DNA from: Haloarcula nitratireducens
Lineage (GTDB): Archaea; Halobacteriota; Halobacteria; Halobacteriales; Haloarculaceae
Length of the DNA stretch: 49,634 nucleotides
Direction of reading: 5' to 3'
Assembly (NCBI RefSeq): GCF_019599505.1
Contig: NZ_RKLT01000023.1
Span: 1-49,634, forward strand
Every line of letters starts with the position of its first letter. The first letter of the stretch is position 1. Below are positions 31,462 to 40,237 of the stretch, piece after piece. A program made the position numbers and the translations under genes. The notes beneath the pieces are model-generated. The model had not been told where the DNA came from, did no database searches, and saw nothing but the letters and a program-made list of their open reading frames with translations.

Positions 31462-33099
31462 CTAGGCTTCGGCAATAGATTCAATCCCACTAATTTCGAA
31501 CCGTGCACCGCCAGCGTCGGTTTCGGTGATAGAGATGTTCCAGCCGTGAGCCGCGACGATCTCGGCAACGATAGCGAGCCCGAACCCAGTGCCGCCCGAC
31601 TGTGTAGTAAATCCTGGCTCAAACACGTGCTCGCGGTCTGGAGACGGGATGCCAGGGCCATTGTCTTCAACATAGAAGCCGTGATCATCGAGGCTGCCGA
31701 CCGTGATTGCAACGTCTGTACCTGCGTGGTCGATCGCGTTTCGAAACAGGTTTTCGAACAGTCGCTGCAATCGCTTCCGATCTCCCGCGAATGTGACGTC
31801 GGCTGCGATAGTGAGGTCGGCTTCCGCTGTCGCAACCATTGCCCAGCTGTCTGCTGTGATGGTCGAGAGGGTGATTTTCTCTGTCTCGTCGACTGGTTGG
31901 CCGTGCCGAGCGAGCGATAACACCTCGTCGATGAGAGTGTCCATGCGGACAAGAGCCTGGTGAACAGCCGACAGATCCTCGTCTTCGCTGTCGAGTGTCT
32001 CGCGGGCGAGTTCGAGCCGCCCCTGAGCGACGGTGAGTGGATTGCGCAGATCGTGACTCACCATACTCGCAAACTGCTCCAGTCGCTGGTTCTGGCGCTC
32101 CAGCTCCGTCCGATAGCGTTCCCGTTCAGTCACGTCGGTAAAGACGATTGTCCGCCCGAGGCCGGCTTTCGCGGTACTGAATGGACTCTGTGTGACGTGA
32201 AAATACCGGGTCTGGTTGTTCTGTTCGAGTTTCAAGATCGGCTCGGCACGCTGCAGACACGCAGCGACCGATGGGAGGACCGTCCGAAGGTGTTGTCCGC
32301 GTGCAGTATCCAACGCGGGAAAGAGGTCGTGTGCAGCCTGGTTCGTATCACGAACCCGCTCTTGCTGGTCGAGAGCGATGATTGGCGTATCCCGTTCTGC
32401 CGCGAGGCGAACCGCTTCGAAGCGATCCAAGTGTACAAAGGCCACACCAAGGGCGAATACGGCGACACCGAGCGGTTCGTACGTCATATCGATGAGATAG
32501 GGCGTGGCGTACCCGACGATGTCAAAGACGACGGGGAGCCCGGTAAGGCCGACGAGCACGCCGAGCGGTCGTGTATCGTAATCGACGGCGGTGAACAGTT
32601 CGAGCAGCATAAAGAAGCCGACGAACGCCAGCGCATAGGACAGGCCCATCGCGGGCCAGTGGAGTGGCCCGGTATGAACGGAGAGATGCGGGAACGGGGT
32701 CGAGATGATCGTGGTCGTGAAATACTCGTGATGGAGTGGATTGGTGATCTTGACCGCGACAACCATGATGAAGACGACGAAGGCCAGCCGTCGGTACGGT
32801 GAGTTGTGATGGTAGCCACGCCCGGTATAGGCAGAACAGAAGTAGAGCCAGGCGCCAACTGCGGCGAATCCTAGAACGAGACCGACCACGTAGCTGCCGA
32901 GTTTGAGAGCGATCGTTGGTGCGATGAGAAAGCCCACCTGGGCAGCCGCCCATCCCCCACTCGTGCCGACAAGCGTCAGTAAACCCCAGCGAGTATCACG
33001 GTCTCGCACGCGCCGTAGTCGCGGCAGACTGAGGAAACAGCCGAGCGCAGCGGCGGCGAAGGTGAAAATATAGAGTCCGTAGAGTAGATTCGTTGCCAA
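31462..33099 (-). CDS. Sensor histidine kinase with 7TM N-terminal domain and PAS
   Basis: The 545-residue protein has seven N-terminal hydrophobic segments of the histidine-kinase 7TM type, ending near residue 220. A PAS domain follows with DTPIIALDQQERVRDTNQAA, then FTDVTERERYRTELERQ. The HisKA dimerisation domain has the phosphoacceptor His349 in MVSHDLRNPLTVAQG, and the ATPase domain has NLFRNAIDHAG (N box), VEDNGPGIP (G1) and GGTGFGLAIVAEI (G2). It senses an unknown signal at the membrane and phosphorylates a response regulator, none of which is encoded nearby. A complete gene with no sign of damage. Confidence 0.93.
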   Translation of the reverse strand: MATNLLYGLYIFTFAAAALGCFLSLPRLRRVRDRDTRWGLLTLVGTSGGWAAAQVGFLIAPTIALKLGSYVVGLVLGFAAVGAWLYFCSAYTGRGYHHNSPYRRLAFVVFIMVVAVKITNPLHHEYFTTTIISTPFPHLSVHTGPLHWPAMGLSYALAFVGFFMLLELFTAVDYDTRPLGVLVGLTGLPVVFDIVGYATPYLIDMTYEPLGVAVFALGVAFVHLDRFEAVRLAAERDTPIIALDQQERVRDTNQAAHDLFPALDTARGQHLRTVLPSVAACLQRAEPILKLEQNNQTRYFHVTQSPFSTAKAGLGRTIVFTDVTERERYRTELERQNQRLEQFASMVSHDLRNPLTVAQGRLELARETLDSEDEDLSAVHQALVRMDTLIDEVLSLARHGQPVDETEKITLSTITADSWAMVATAEADLTIAADVTFAGDRKRLQRLFENLFRNAIDHAGTDVAITVGSLDDHGFYVEDNGPGIPSPDREHVFEPGFTTQSGGTGFGLAIVAEIVAAHGWNISITETDAGGARFEISGIESIAEA

Positions 33100-33226
33100 G
33101 CTAACTCACCGACTCTCTCTAAAATTTGCTGCGTAATAGTCTTGCAGATATTGCTGTCCGACGGTCGCCTCGATGTGTCTGCTGGTTGCACAAGAGAGGC
33201 ACGAGAGTATTCAGAGGGTGTGTCGA

Positions 33227-33607
33227 CTACTTGGTGTCCGGCCGTGGCCCAGCAACAGGTATCGCAGGTGGACCGGTGCCGACGAAGCTAATGACGATTA
33301 CCCAGTCTTCGGTGGTCGGGTTCACCACTCGTCGGATTGTTTGCGGTGGCACGTACACGAAGTCACCCGCATCAAGTGCAACTGAGTCATCGCCCGCTGG
33401 TCCGTACTCCAGTCTTGCGTGTCCTGCCACCACGTAGCCGTAGACGTGCCGGTCGCTATTGTGGTGCCACCCGGTCGTCATCCCACCGGCGACTCGCGAC
33501 TGCACCACGATGGTATCCTCGGTCTCGAAAATCGTGTGCCGTGAGACATCGGCCGTCTCATCCGATTTTTCTAAACTGGCTTGGGTTCTGACCGTCACGT
33601 CGTTCAT
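33227..33607 (-). CDS. Cupin domain protein
   Basis: From MNDVTVRTQASLEKSDETAD the product has 126 residues of single-domain cupin type. The first motif is seen in GWHHNSDRHVYGYVVAGHARLEYG and the second in LDAGDFVYVPPQTIRRVVNP. The histidines in HHNSDRH can bind a metal. Cupins of this size act as isomerases, dioxygenases or sugar-binding regulators. No partner gene is obvious. The upstream start at 33649 adds 14 residues of poor composition and was rejected. Confidence 0.82.
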   Translation of the reverse strand: MNDVTVRTQASLEKSDETADVSRHTIFETEDTIVVQSRVAGGMTTGWHHNSDRHVYGYVVAGHARLEYGPAGDDSVALDAGDFVYVPPQTIRRVVNPTTEDWVIVISFVGTGPPAIPVAGPRPDTK

Positions 33608-33809
33608 AGTAGTGTCCCCTCTTACCGAGGCGCGGTACGGCAATAGCATCGCTGTTCAGGGAATTCCCACTAACTGCGCGTAATCTCTGCAACGCCGTCA
33701 ACGAGACGAACGTGTCTCTTGCCATGTCGCCATAGCCGATCATGCAAGATTCAGAGGGGAGCATCAACACTCGTCGATTCAAGCAGCGAGAAATGGTCGC
33801 GTCGCCACG

Positions 33810-34883
33810 TCAGGCTCCGCCGACCTCCTCTGGAGGACCGAATGGCCCGAGAATACCGTAATCGATCCGAAGTGCCTCGACCATCGTCTCCGCATGGCTC
33901 GCCATGAATACCTCGGCGCCTCGGAGCCGTCCTGCCCACGTTTCGAGTGTTGCCGCCGCGGCGTGTTCGGTCAGAGCGTCCAGATACGCGTCAAAGAGCA
34001 CCCACGGGTTGTCAGTCCCAACTTCCTGAGCGACAGATTGGAAGTTCACCGACTCGATCGCTGCCTCCGCGTTAGCTTTCAGATCGGTGACGAACTCGAG
34101 CTGGGTTCGAACGTCTGCCCGTGTCCCCGGCTCCGCGAGGTGCCCCGCGACGAGCGTTTCGAAATCGTAGCGTAACGCGGTCTCGTGAGCCTGAATGAAG
34201 CCTTGAATGTTCTGCGAGACGGCGAGGGCTTTGAAAGGAATCCAGCCAGGGAAGATCACGTCGACTAACATCAAGACCGCCTGGTCGGGCGCGTATATGA
34301 AGAGGTTGTCCGGCGTGTGGTTCGGGCCCCGGTAATCGAGTTCGAGTTCCCCACCGCCGACCTCGAGGTTGTAACTCCCAGCGAATGTTTTCGTCGGTGC
34401 CGGTCGATTGGGGTCGTCGAACTGCGAGAGCAACTGTTCGGTCATCTCGTGAGCGATGATTTCCACCTCGTCGTCGAATAAGCTCGCGCCCCCGATGTGG
34501 TCGGCATGGTAATGGCTATAGACGAGGTGGGTGATCGGTTGGTTAGTAACTTCCTCGATGGCTGCAAAGAGACTTGTAACGAGTGACGGCGGTGCATCCA
34601 CGACAACGACACCCTCGTTGGTGACGAGAAACATATTTTGGTACGTGCCATTGGTCAGAAAGTACAGCCCATCGCCGAGGTCTTCGAGGACGTATGGTTG
34701 CTGTTGGGACGATTCGGTGCCAGTATCCGATTCCTGCATTGCAGCGGACAATGGATGGGCCGTCGCAGTATCCAGGCTCCAGAGGCCGAGTACGCCTGCC
34801 GAGCCTGCGAGCCACTCCCGTCGGTTCAGTCGGAATCGTGGTTCCTCCCGTGTTGCGGTTTCGTCCGGGTTTTGTGAAGGCAT
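33810..34883 (-). CDS. Exported MBL-fold metallo-hydrolase
   Basis: The 357-residue protein has a twin-arginine signal (RLNRREWLAGSAGVLGLWSL). The metallo-beta-lactamase motif is SHYHADHIGG near residue 134, with further ligands in GPNHTPDNLF and AGHLAEPG. These correspond to the zinc site of the MBL fold. The later part (about residues 240-350) is helical. Such exported MBL proteins hydrolyse lactams, esters or quorum-type lactones, but the sequence does not tell which. It is monocistronic. A T-rich region upstream may be its promoter. Confidence 0.85.
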   Translation of the reverse strand: MPSQNPDETATREEPRFRLNRREWLAGSAGVLGLWSLDTATAHPLSAAMQESDTGTESSQQQPYVLEDLGDGLYFLTNGTYQNMFLVTNEGVVVVDAPPSLVTSLFAAIEEVTNQPITHLVYSHYHADHIGGASLFDDEVEIIAHEMTEQLLSQFDDPNRPAPTKTFAGSYNLEVGGGELELDYRGPNHTPDNLFIYAPDQAVLMLVDVIFPGWIPFKALAVSQNIQGFIQAHETALRYDFETLVAGHLAEPGTRADVRTQLEFVTDLKANAEAAIESVNFQSVAQEVGTDNPWVLFDAYLDALTEHAAAATLETWAGRLRGAEVFMASHAETMVEALRIDYGILGPFGPPEEVGGA

Positions 34884-34989
34884 CAGTTAGACTCCTGCAC
34901 CACGGGCCCCGCTGCTGGGAGCACTGAGTGCGCTACTTTGTAGGTGTATCGCTGACTTTGTTATGAGCTAGCATGAAACATTGCTACGG

Positions 34990-35300
34990 AGATTACTAGC
35001 TTGTGCTGGCCGGCAATACCGGATTACTCAGTCCCATCTGGCGAAGAGACTTCTTGATAGCCTCCATCAGTTTGGTTGATATTATAGATAACACGTAAGG
35101 GTGGCTGCTAAAAGCTTCTATAAGAATTTCGACCGCGATTGCAGTCGCACCCACACCGCAGAAGATGTCTTCCGCCGGCGAAGATGTGATTAGCCGACCC
35201 GGGCCACCGGTTGTAGAAGGCTCTCTCAGGGAACTACTGGTTCACCAGCACGACAACAGTGCAGGAGCGGTTAGCGACGCGGCGAGTCCTCTGGGAGCAG
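34990..35300 (-). repeat. Degenerate module, copy B
   Basis: The minus strand encodes RLITSSPAEDIFCGVGATAI, then a long helical-looking stretch ending LRQMGLSNPVLPAS. The motif matches copies A and C but is longer. A degenerate right arm of the inverted repeat (AGCGGTTAGC at 35266-35275, followed by the shared ACGCGGCGAG) lies at its front; the left arm is not preserved. Bases 34884-34989 and 35301-35442 show no gene. Confidence 0.5.
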
Positions 35301-35442
35301 TCACCGATCTCTGAGAGTCATCCGACGTAGCGTGGGTCCAGCACTTCCCCAGTAGTGTCGGTGTTCCTAATCTGTATTTTCGTCTCGCGACTGGGTACCA
35401 ATCGGCAAGGAGGGTTTTGACTGTTGAATCCATATTGAGGCT

Positions 35443-36294
35443 ATGAGCGAGTCCATTCTCGTACTTGGAGCCACGGGGACACAAGGCGGCGCAGTGGCCG
35501 ACCAGCTGCTGGACGAGGACGTTACAGTGTACGCACTCACGCGCGATGCCGAGAGTGACGCGGCTCAGTCTCTTGAAGAGCGCGGTGCAGACGTTGTCGA
35601 AGGCAATCTCGACGAGCCTGAGACGCTCGAAGCAGCTATGGACGAGGTTGCGGGCGTGTTCTGTGTCACCAATTTCTGGGAACATGGGTATGAAACCGAG
35701 GTCCAACATGGGAAAAACGCAGTCGATGCCGCCGTCGCGTCAGAGATTGATCACTTTGTGTTCAGCTCTGTCGGTGGGGCTGAGCGCGATACGGGAATCT
35801 CTCATTTCGATTCCAAGTGGGAGATCGAACAGTACCTCAACGAGGCTGACCTGGACGCGACCATCGTCCGACCGGTGTTCTTCATGCAGAATCTGGAGGG
35901 CAATCGTGAGGAGGTCATGGACGGAACAATTACACTCGCGATGGAGCGACACGTCCCGCTACAAATGCTCGACGTCGACGACCTCGGGACGTTCGTTGCC
36001 CAGATTTTCGCCAACCCTGACCGGTACATCGGTGAAGAGTTCGAACTGGCGAGCGACGAGCTCACGCTGACCGCGACTGCCATCCGAATGGCGGACGTGA
36101 CTGGCGTCGACGTCACTGCCAACCATGTCTCACCGGCCGACCTGGCGGAGATGATGGACCAAGGCGGCGAAGAGTATCGTGTGATGTTCGAGTGGTTCAA
36201 CGAGCATGGATACGAGTCGCCGATCGACAAGCTCCAAGCCGAACACGGGCTTACATTCTCTCGGTTAACAGAGTATCTCGAACGAACTGGCTGA
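35443..36294 (+). CDS. NmrA-like NAD(P)-binding protein
   Basis: The 283-residue protein begins with the NmrA/atypical SDR motif ILVLGATGTQGGAVADQLLD. Other typical segments are EGNLDEPETLEAAMDEVAGV, HFVFSSVGGAERDTGI and ATIVRPVFFMQNL. The family binds NAD(P) but often lacks the Tyr-Lys catalytic pair and can act as redox sensor or reductase. The active-site Tyr-x-x-x-Lys is not seen in the usual form (the FDSKWEIEQYL segment takes its place). It is monocistronic; the neighbouring oxidoreductase starts 234 bases downstream. Confidence 0.88.
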   Translation: MSESILVLGATGTQGGAVADQLLDEDVTVYALTRDAESDAAQSLEERGADVVEGNLDEPETLEAAMDEVAGVFCVTNFWEHGYETEVQHGKNAVDAAVASEIDHFVFSSVGGAERDTGISHFDSKWEIEQYLNEADLDATIVRPVFFMQNLEGNREEVMDGTITLAMERHVPLQMLDVDDLGTFVAQIFANPDRYIGEEFELASDELTLTATAIRMADVTGVDVTANHVSPADLAEMMDQGGEEYRVMFEWFNEHGYESPIDKLQAEHGLTFSRLTEYLERTG

Positions 36295-36528
36295 ACACAG
36301 TAGCTGCGGACCGTCTCCGCTGGTCAGGTCAATTGGAGAGGGTCTCCCGAGGCGACGATTGTCCAACCAATACGAGACGAGATTTAGCTACTCAACACGA
36401 GGCAGAAGTCGCTGCTGTGTCGAGTAGCGCTGTATTGAACGGGGGAATCGGCCCAGCGACGACCAGCGTCGGCAAGTTCTGCGTGTCAGAAAGAAGTTAT
36501 ATAAAAAGAGTACAATTGGCTTATTTGA

Positions 36529-37950
36529 ATGTCATCAGGGGAATCACAAATGGAGGGTGACCTCGGTAACGACATTGTCGATTTTGCACAGACGATTCGA
36601 GGGGAAATCATTTCACAGGACGACGACCGCTATTCCGAAGCGCGGACGGTCTGGAACGGACTTATCGATAAACATCCACAGCTCATCGTTCAGTGTCGGG
36701 GGGCTGCTGATGTCGGAAATGGAATCCAATTTGCCGACGAGCACGACCTGCCACTCTCGATTCGTGGCGGTGCTCACCATCAGACCGGCAGTGCGATAGT
36801 TGAGGATGGGCTCGTACTCGATCTCTCGGAAATGGCCCATGTTCGCGTCGATCCTACCGAGCGGGTCGCACAGGTTGGACCGGGGTGCAGAGCCCGCGAC
36901 GTGCTCATCGAGGCGCAACATTTTGGTCTCGCACCACCGACCGGGAGCGCAGGCGACGTCGGTATTCCGGGGTCGACACTCAGTGGGGGCATCGGCTGGA
37001 TGCGCCGGAAACACGGGCTTGGTATCGATGCGCTGCGATCGGTTGACGTCGTTACGCCCAGCGGCGAACTCGTCACAGCCAGTGCAGACGAAAACGCCGA
37101 TCTGTTCTGGGCCGTCCGTGGTGGTGGTGGGAATTTCGGTATCGTCACGAATTTCGAATTCGAGTTGTACGAAGTCGGCCCGATCGTCGCTGGGCTGGGT
37201 GTGTTCTATCCGGGCACACAGTCGAAGGCTGTGTTGCAGGCCTATCGTGCGGCAGCGGCAGCTGCACCCGACGAGGTGACGACGCTTGCCTTGCGAAGCC
37301 ACGTGCCCGATCTGCCGCCGATGCCCGCGGACCTTGTCGGCGAGGAAGCTGTTGCAGTGCTGGGTTGCTATATCGGCGATCCCGAGGATGGCATGGACGC
37401 GCTCCAGCCGTTCCGTGACCTCGCAGCCGAGCCGCTGCTGGACATGAGTGAGCCGATGCCGTATTTGATGCTCCACCAGCTCGGGTCGATGATGTTCCCG
37501 GAGGGCCGAAACTACTGTCACCGATCGTGTTTCGTCGACGAACTCTCGGACGAGATGATCGATGCGATGCTCGAGGAGGCGGAGACGGCACCGTCGCCCC
37601 TCTCCGGTGTCGGGATCTGGCAGATGGGTGGGGCGATCAGTGAGCCGGCCAGTGACGCGACCGCGTATCCACACCGTGATGCACAGTACATGGTCACAGT
37701 CGAGTCAAACTGGGAGGAAGGCGACGACACGGCGAACATCACGTGGGCGCGGGACAGTGACGATCGGTTCCGGCGTCTGGGTGGGTACGGTGCCTATGGT
37801 GGGTTCACCGGTGTCAGCACGCGCGAGACTGAAGATGTGACCGACCGTGTGTACGGTGACAATATCGAGCGACTCGCTCGGGTCAAGGCCCAATATGACA
37901 CGGCGAATGCGCTCACGAAGAACGTGAACGTCACGCCTGCTGACGACTAG
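36529..37950 (+). CDS. FAD-binding oxidoreductase (PCMH and BBE domains)
   Basis: The 473-residue protein has an FAD-binding PCMH domain at residues 45-215: LPLSIRGGAHHQTGSAIVEDG, in which His83 is the usual site of covalent FAD attachment, and GDVGIPGSTLSGGIGWMRRK. The second attachment cysteine of the BBE group is not present. The C-terminal berberine-bridge segment ends with YGDNIERLARVKAQYDTANA. Such enzymes oxidise alcohols, sugars or alkaloid-like substrates. It stands alone with an A/T-rich promoter about 30 bases upstream. The gap 37951-38168 has no gene. Confidence 0.9.
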   Translation: MSSGESQMEGDLGNDIVDFAQTIRGEIISQDDDRYSEARTVWNGLIDKHPQLIVQCRGAADVGNGIQFADEHDLPLSIRGGAHHQTGSAIVEDGLVLDLSEMAHVRVDPTERVAQVGPGCRARDVLIEAQHFGLAPPTGSAGDVGIPGSTLSGGIGWMRRKHGLGIDALRSVDVVTPSGELVTASADENADLFWAVRGGGGNFGIVTNFEFELYEVGPIVAGLGVFYPGTQSKAVLQAYRAAAAAAPDEVTTLALRSHVPDLPPMPADLVGEEAVAVLGCYIGDPEDGMDALQPFRDLAAEPLLDMSEPMPYLMLHQLGSMMFPEGRNYCHRSCFVDELSDEMIDAMLEEAETAPSPLSGVGIWQMGGAISEPASDATAYPHRDAQYMVTVESNWEEGDDTANITWARDSDDRFRRLGGYGAYGGFTGVSTRETEDVTDRVYGDNIERLARVKAQYDTANALTKNVNVTPADD

Positions 37951-38168
37951 CGTCTTCGACGGCCCGTTGTTGGCTTCTCACGTTCATCTGGAAGCTTTGT
38001 GCGGAACTCGGGCTCACCTGTCCGACGTGCGTCTGTGAAGCGTGAGTGTGTTTTGAGATGAGACGAGACAGATCCATTGTTTTCCGCTGAACACTATCAC
38101 CACCTCATCTAGAGTGATAAACACGCATTTGCCTCCGGAACGAGAGGCCGCCGTTCAGTCCTGCACCT

Positions 38169-38516
38169 TCACGCTGTCAGCGCCAAGAGCACGACACGCA
38201 GATTCCAGCTAGTGACAACCCCACCGAGTACTGCGAGCCCAAGCGGAATCCCCATCGAATAGGGCCGTGGCACAAGCCTCCAGCAGACATAGAAACCCCC
38301 AAAGGCAGCAATTTTGAGCGCGCCCATTGCGCCAAGCACTGAGTATTGGAAGAACAGTCGAGGAATTGGATTTGTTTCAACGACGCCCCCGACACGAAGC
38401 CCGACGCCAGTGGTGATTAGGTCACCTACCCCAAAGAGCAAAATGGCAAGTGCCCATATAGAGGCGGCACTGGAGTCACGTCCAGAGTTTCGTTGGATGG
38501 CGGCATTCCAATCCAT
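38169..38516 (-). CDS. DUF5658-like membrane protein
   Basis: Starting at MDWNAAIQRNSGRDSS the product has 115 residues; an upstream ATG would add six. Three to four hydrophobic segments are present, with the pattern GDLITTGVGLRVGGVVETNP that recalls haloarchaeal DUF5658 proteins. No catalytic motif is seen. It is monocistronic. Function unknown. Confidence 0.65.
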   Translation of the reverse strand: MDWNAAIQRNSGRDSSAASIWALAILLFGVGDLITTGVGLRVGGVVETNPIPRLFFQYSVLGAMGALKIAAFGGFYVCWRLVPRPYSMGIPLGLAVLGGVVTSWNLRVVLLALTA

Positions 38517-38609
38517 ACCCCCATGTAGCGTCACGATGTGCTTTGTTACGTTTTTGTTATCAGCTATATGAGGACACTAACCAGTATATGACCTATCGCT
38601 CTATGGGTC

Positions 38610-38800
38610 TCTATTTGGGGAGTATTACGTCGATAACAGGATTACTCAGGCGTTTCTCAACCGCAGCTGCACCGCAGAAGATTTCTTCCGTCAGTGAGGG
38701 TGCCAGTAGTAGAGTCAGATCGAGTACACCGATACTCGCAGGCGACTATAGCTAACCAACATGAGTTGGAAGGTCGCTGCTGTGTTGGTTAGCAGTGGTG
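38610..38800 (-). repeat. Degenerate module, copy C
   Basis: The minus strand encodes APSLTEEIFCGAAAVEKRLSN, matching copy B with an internal deletion. The inverted repeat GCTAACCAAC (38751-38760) and GTTGGTTAGC (38784-38793) is perfect and has the same 23-base spacer as copy A. This precise spacing argues that the repeat is functional or of common origin. Bases 38535-38609 are A/T-rich and empty. Confidence 0.55.
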
Positions 38801-38870
38801 AGGTTTCTGTAGCTACGTTGGTCCCAAGAGCAGCCACTCGGGCGCTGGCAAGGCGTGTAGTCTGATAGAT

Positions 38871-38930
38871 TGACATCCTCCTCCGCGTAAACGCGGAGGA
38901 ATCCCGAGCGGCGGGAGTTTCAGGTCTGCA
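38871..38930 (-). mobile_element. IS200/IS605-type right end, inverted orientation
   Basis: GACATCCTCCTCCGCG, loop TAAA, CGCGGAGGAATCCCGAGCGG reads on the minus strand as the typical 3' end of haloarchaeal tnpB elements, with a strong G/C stem and the terminal GATGTC. It has no intact transposase attached. Bases 38935-39160 resemble the decayed C-terminal tail of such a tnpB on the minus strand, but are too degraded to define. Confidence 0.6.
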
Positions 38931-39169
38931 ACCAGGGACGCCACCACTTCACGGGAGTCCGCGTCTAACCCAGTCGTCGTGGTCGGTGGCTGTCTGGCGG
39001 TGCCAACCCGCCGGTACTCCTATCCTTCATCGTCTTCGGACTCTTCGTGTTATTTTTGCCACGGAGAGTCCGGCAGACTTCAACGGACTCAGAGGTATCT
39101 TTGAGGCTTTGCTCAACCGACAGGCACGAAAGACAAACCCTTCGAGGATTCGTGTTCACCGCGTCGGCG

Positions 39170-39300
39170 TTTCGGATACTGTCGTCCGAGAGACGAAGTC
39201 TCTCGTGATCACGAAAATCTGTGATTTTCGAACGACCTCGTTATCGTAGGCGGGCTGGCCGCCTCCGAAGGTCGTTCGGAATCCGCTCCGTTCCGACCTG
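39170..39300. repeat. Palindrome-rich segment
   Basis: GAGAGACGAAGTCTCTC near 39190 and CGAAAATCTGTGATTTTCG near 39212 are adjacent inverted repeats, and GGCGGGCTGGCCGCC near 39253 is another. Such palindrome clusters are common at IS200/IS605 left ends in haloarchaea. No gene lies here. The rest of 39300-39474 is featureless. Confidence 0.4.
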
Positions 39301-39474
39301 ACCTTGCCCCCTGCTACAAAGTGGCACTACTTGGACATTGTGGATTGGAAACTCTGTAGTGCTATCGAGCGGTGGATTGTCTCGAGTAGTGTCAGATTCA
39401 TTCTGCGGCTAAAGACGCAGGTATTCTCTTTGATTCTGTATAAATAGGACGCCGCGTGGTGAAGATTCATCGAA

Positions 39475-39945
39475 ATGCTAGAGTACAAAGGCGACCTGTA
39501 CGGCACGCACGTCGCCCAGGTGGATGCGCGTGGCACGACCAAAGAGTGTGCTGAATGTGGTGTGGAGACAGACAAGCCATTATGGGTGCGGGAACACAGC
39601 TGTCCGAGTTGCGGGTTCACGCCAGATAGGGACGCGAATGCGTCGTACAACGTTCTTTCCCGCGGTCTTCAGAAGTTAGGTCTGGGACAGACCGAATTGA
39701 CGCCCGTGGAGACTGCGACCGCTGTGGGATTTGAGAAGTACTTTGCTAAGATCCACGTCTTCAAACGTGAATACGACACACTAGATAGAGATACAATCGA
39801 TACGGGAATTGATATCGACGGCTCGTATAGCGGAATGCAGACAGCACTCTTTGACATGCTTGACGATGCTTGCCGACTCTGCTACTGGTCAACGGAGGAC
39901 GATCTAGTTGAGTGTGTCGAGTCCCTCGTAAGCGGCCAGAAGTAG
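39475..39945 (+). pseudogene. TnpB C-terminal fragment with foreign tail
   Basis: The 156-residue frame begins MLEYKGDLYGTHVAQVDARG and carries the TnpB zinc ribbon (CAECGVETDK and CPSCGFTPD) with the last RuvC acidic motif DRDANASYNVLSRG. Full haloarchaeal TnpB proteins have about 400 residues, so the N-terminal two-thirds is missing. After VETATAV the sequence leaves the TnpB family and runs for about 75 unrelated acidic residues (EKYFAKIHVFKREYDTLDRD onward). A deletion has therefore joined TnpB to another gene's end. It cannot be active. Confidence 0.8.
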
Positions 39946-40084
39946 CGGACGTACGCTCAGTTGCGTTTCTCGAACTATCGGTAGGAAGCTCTGTCCTCAT
40001 CGAATGAGTACGACGGAGTAGCTCACAGCGGAAGTCTACTGACAAGCCCACCGGGAAGAACGTATTCTAATAGTACACTTCATC

Positions 40085-40113
40085 GACTCACTGGATCAAT
40101 GATTCAGTGATTC
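40085..40113. repeat. Second satellite of the 8-bp phased GANTC repeat
   Basis: GACTC at 40085, GGATC at 40093, GATTC at 40101 and GATTC at 40109 keep an exact 8-base phase. It lies in the gap between the TnpB fragment and the AI-2E transporter gene. Nothing else is recognised in 39946-40237. Confidence 0.65.
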
Positions 40114-40237
40114 ACTCCACTGCGGATTCAATAGTCTTCCATCAGTTTGTCAGCATTGTGCGTTGATAGATTGAAATGTGGCCCCACAAGCGGATTCAGG
40201 CATCGGTTCAGCGCGCCAGAGTAGCGATAATGCCTGC

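Noticed and set aside
31327..31920. A 197-codon plus-strand frame at the 3' end of the histidine kinase gene
   Set aside because: Antisense to the kinase ATPase domain, cysteine-rich with no motif.
36613..37674. A 353-codon minus-strand frame opposite the FAD oxidoreductase
   Set aside because: Antisense shadow of a well-supported gene; basic composition and no motif.
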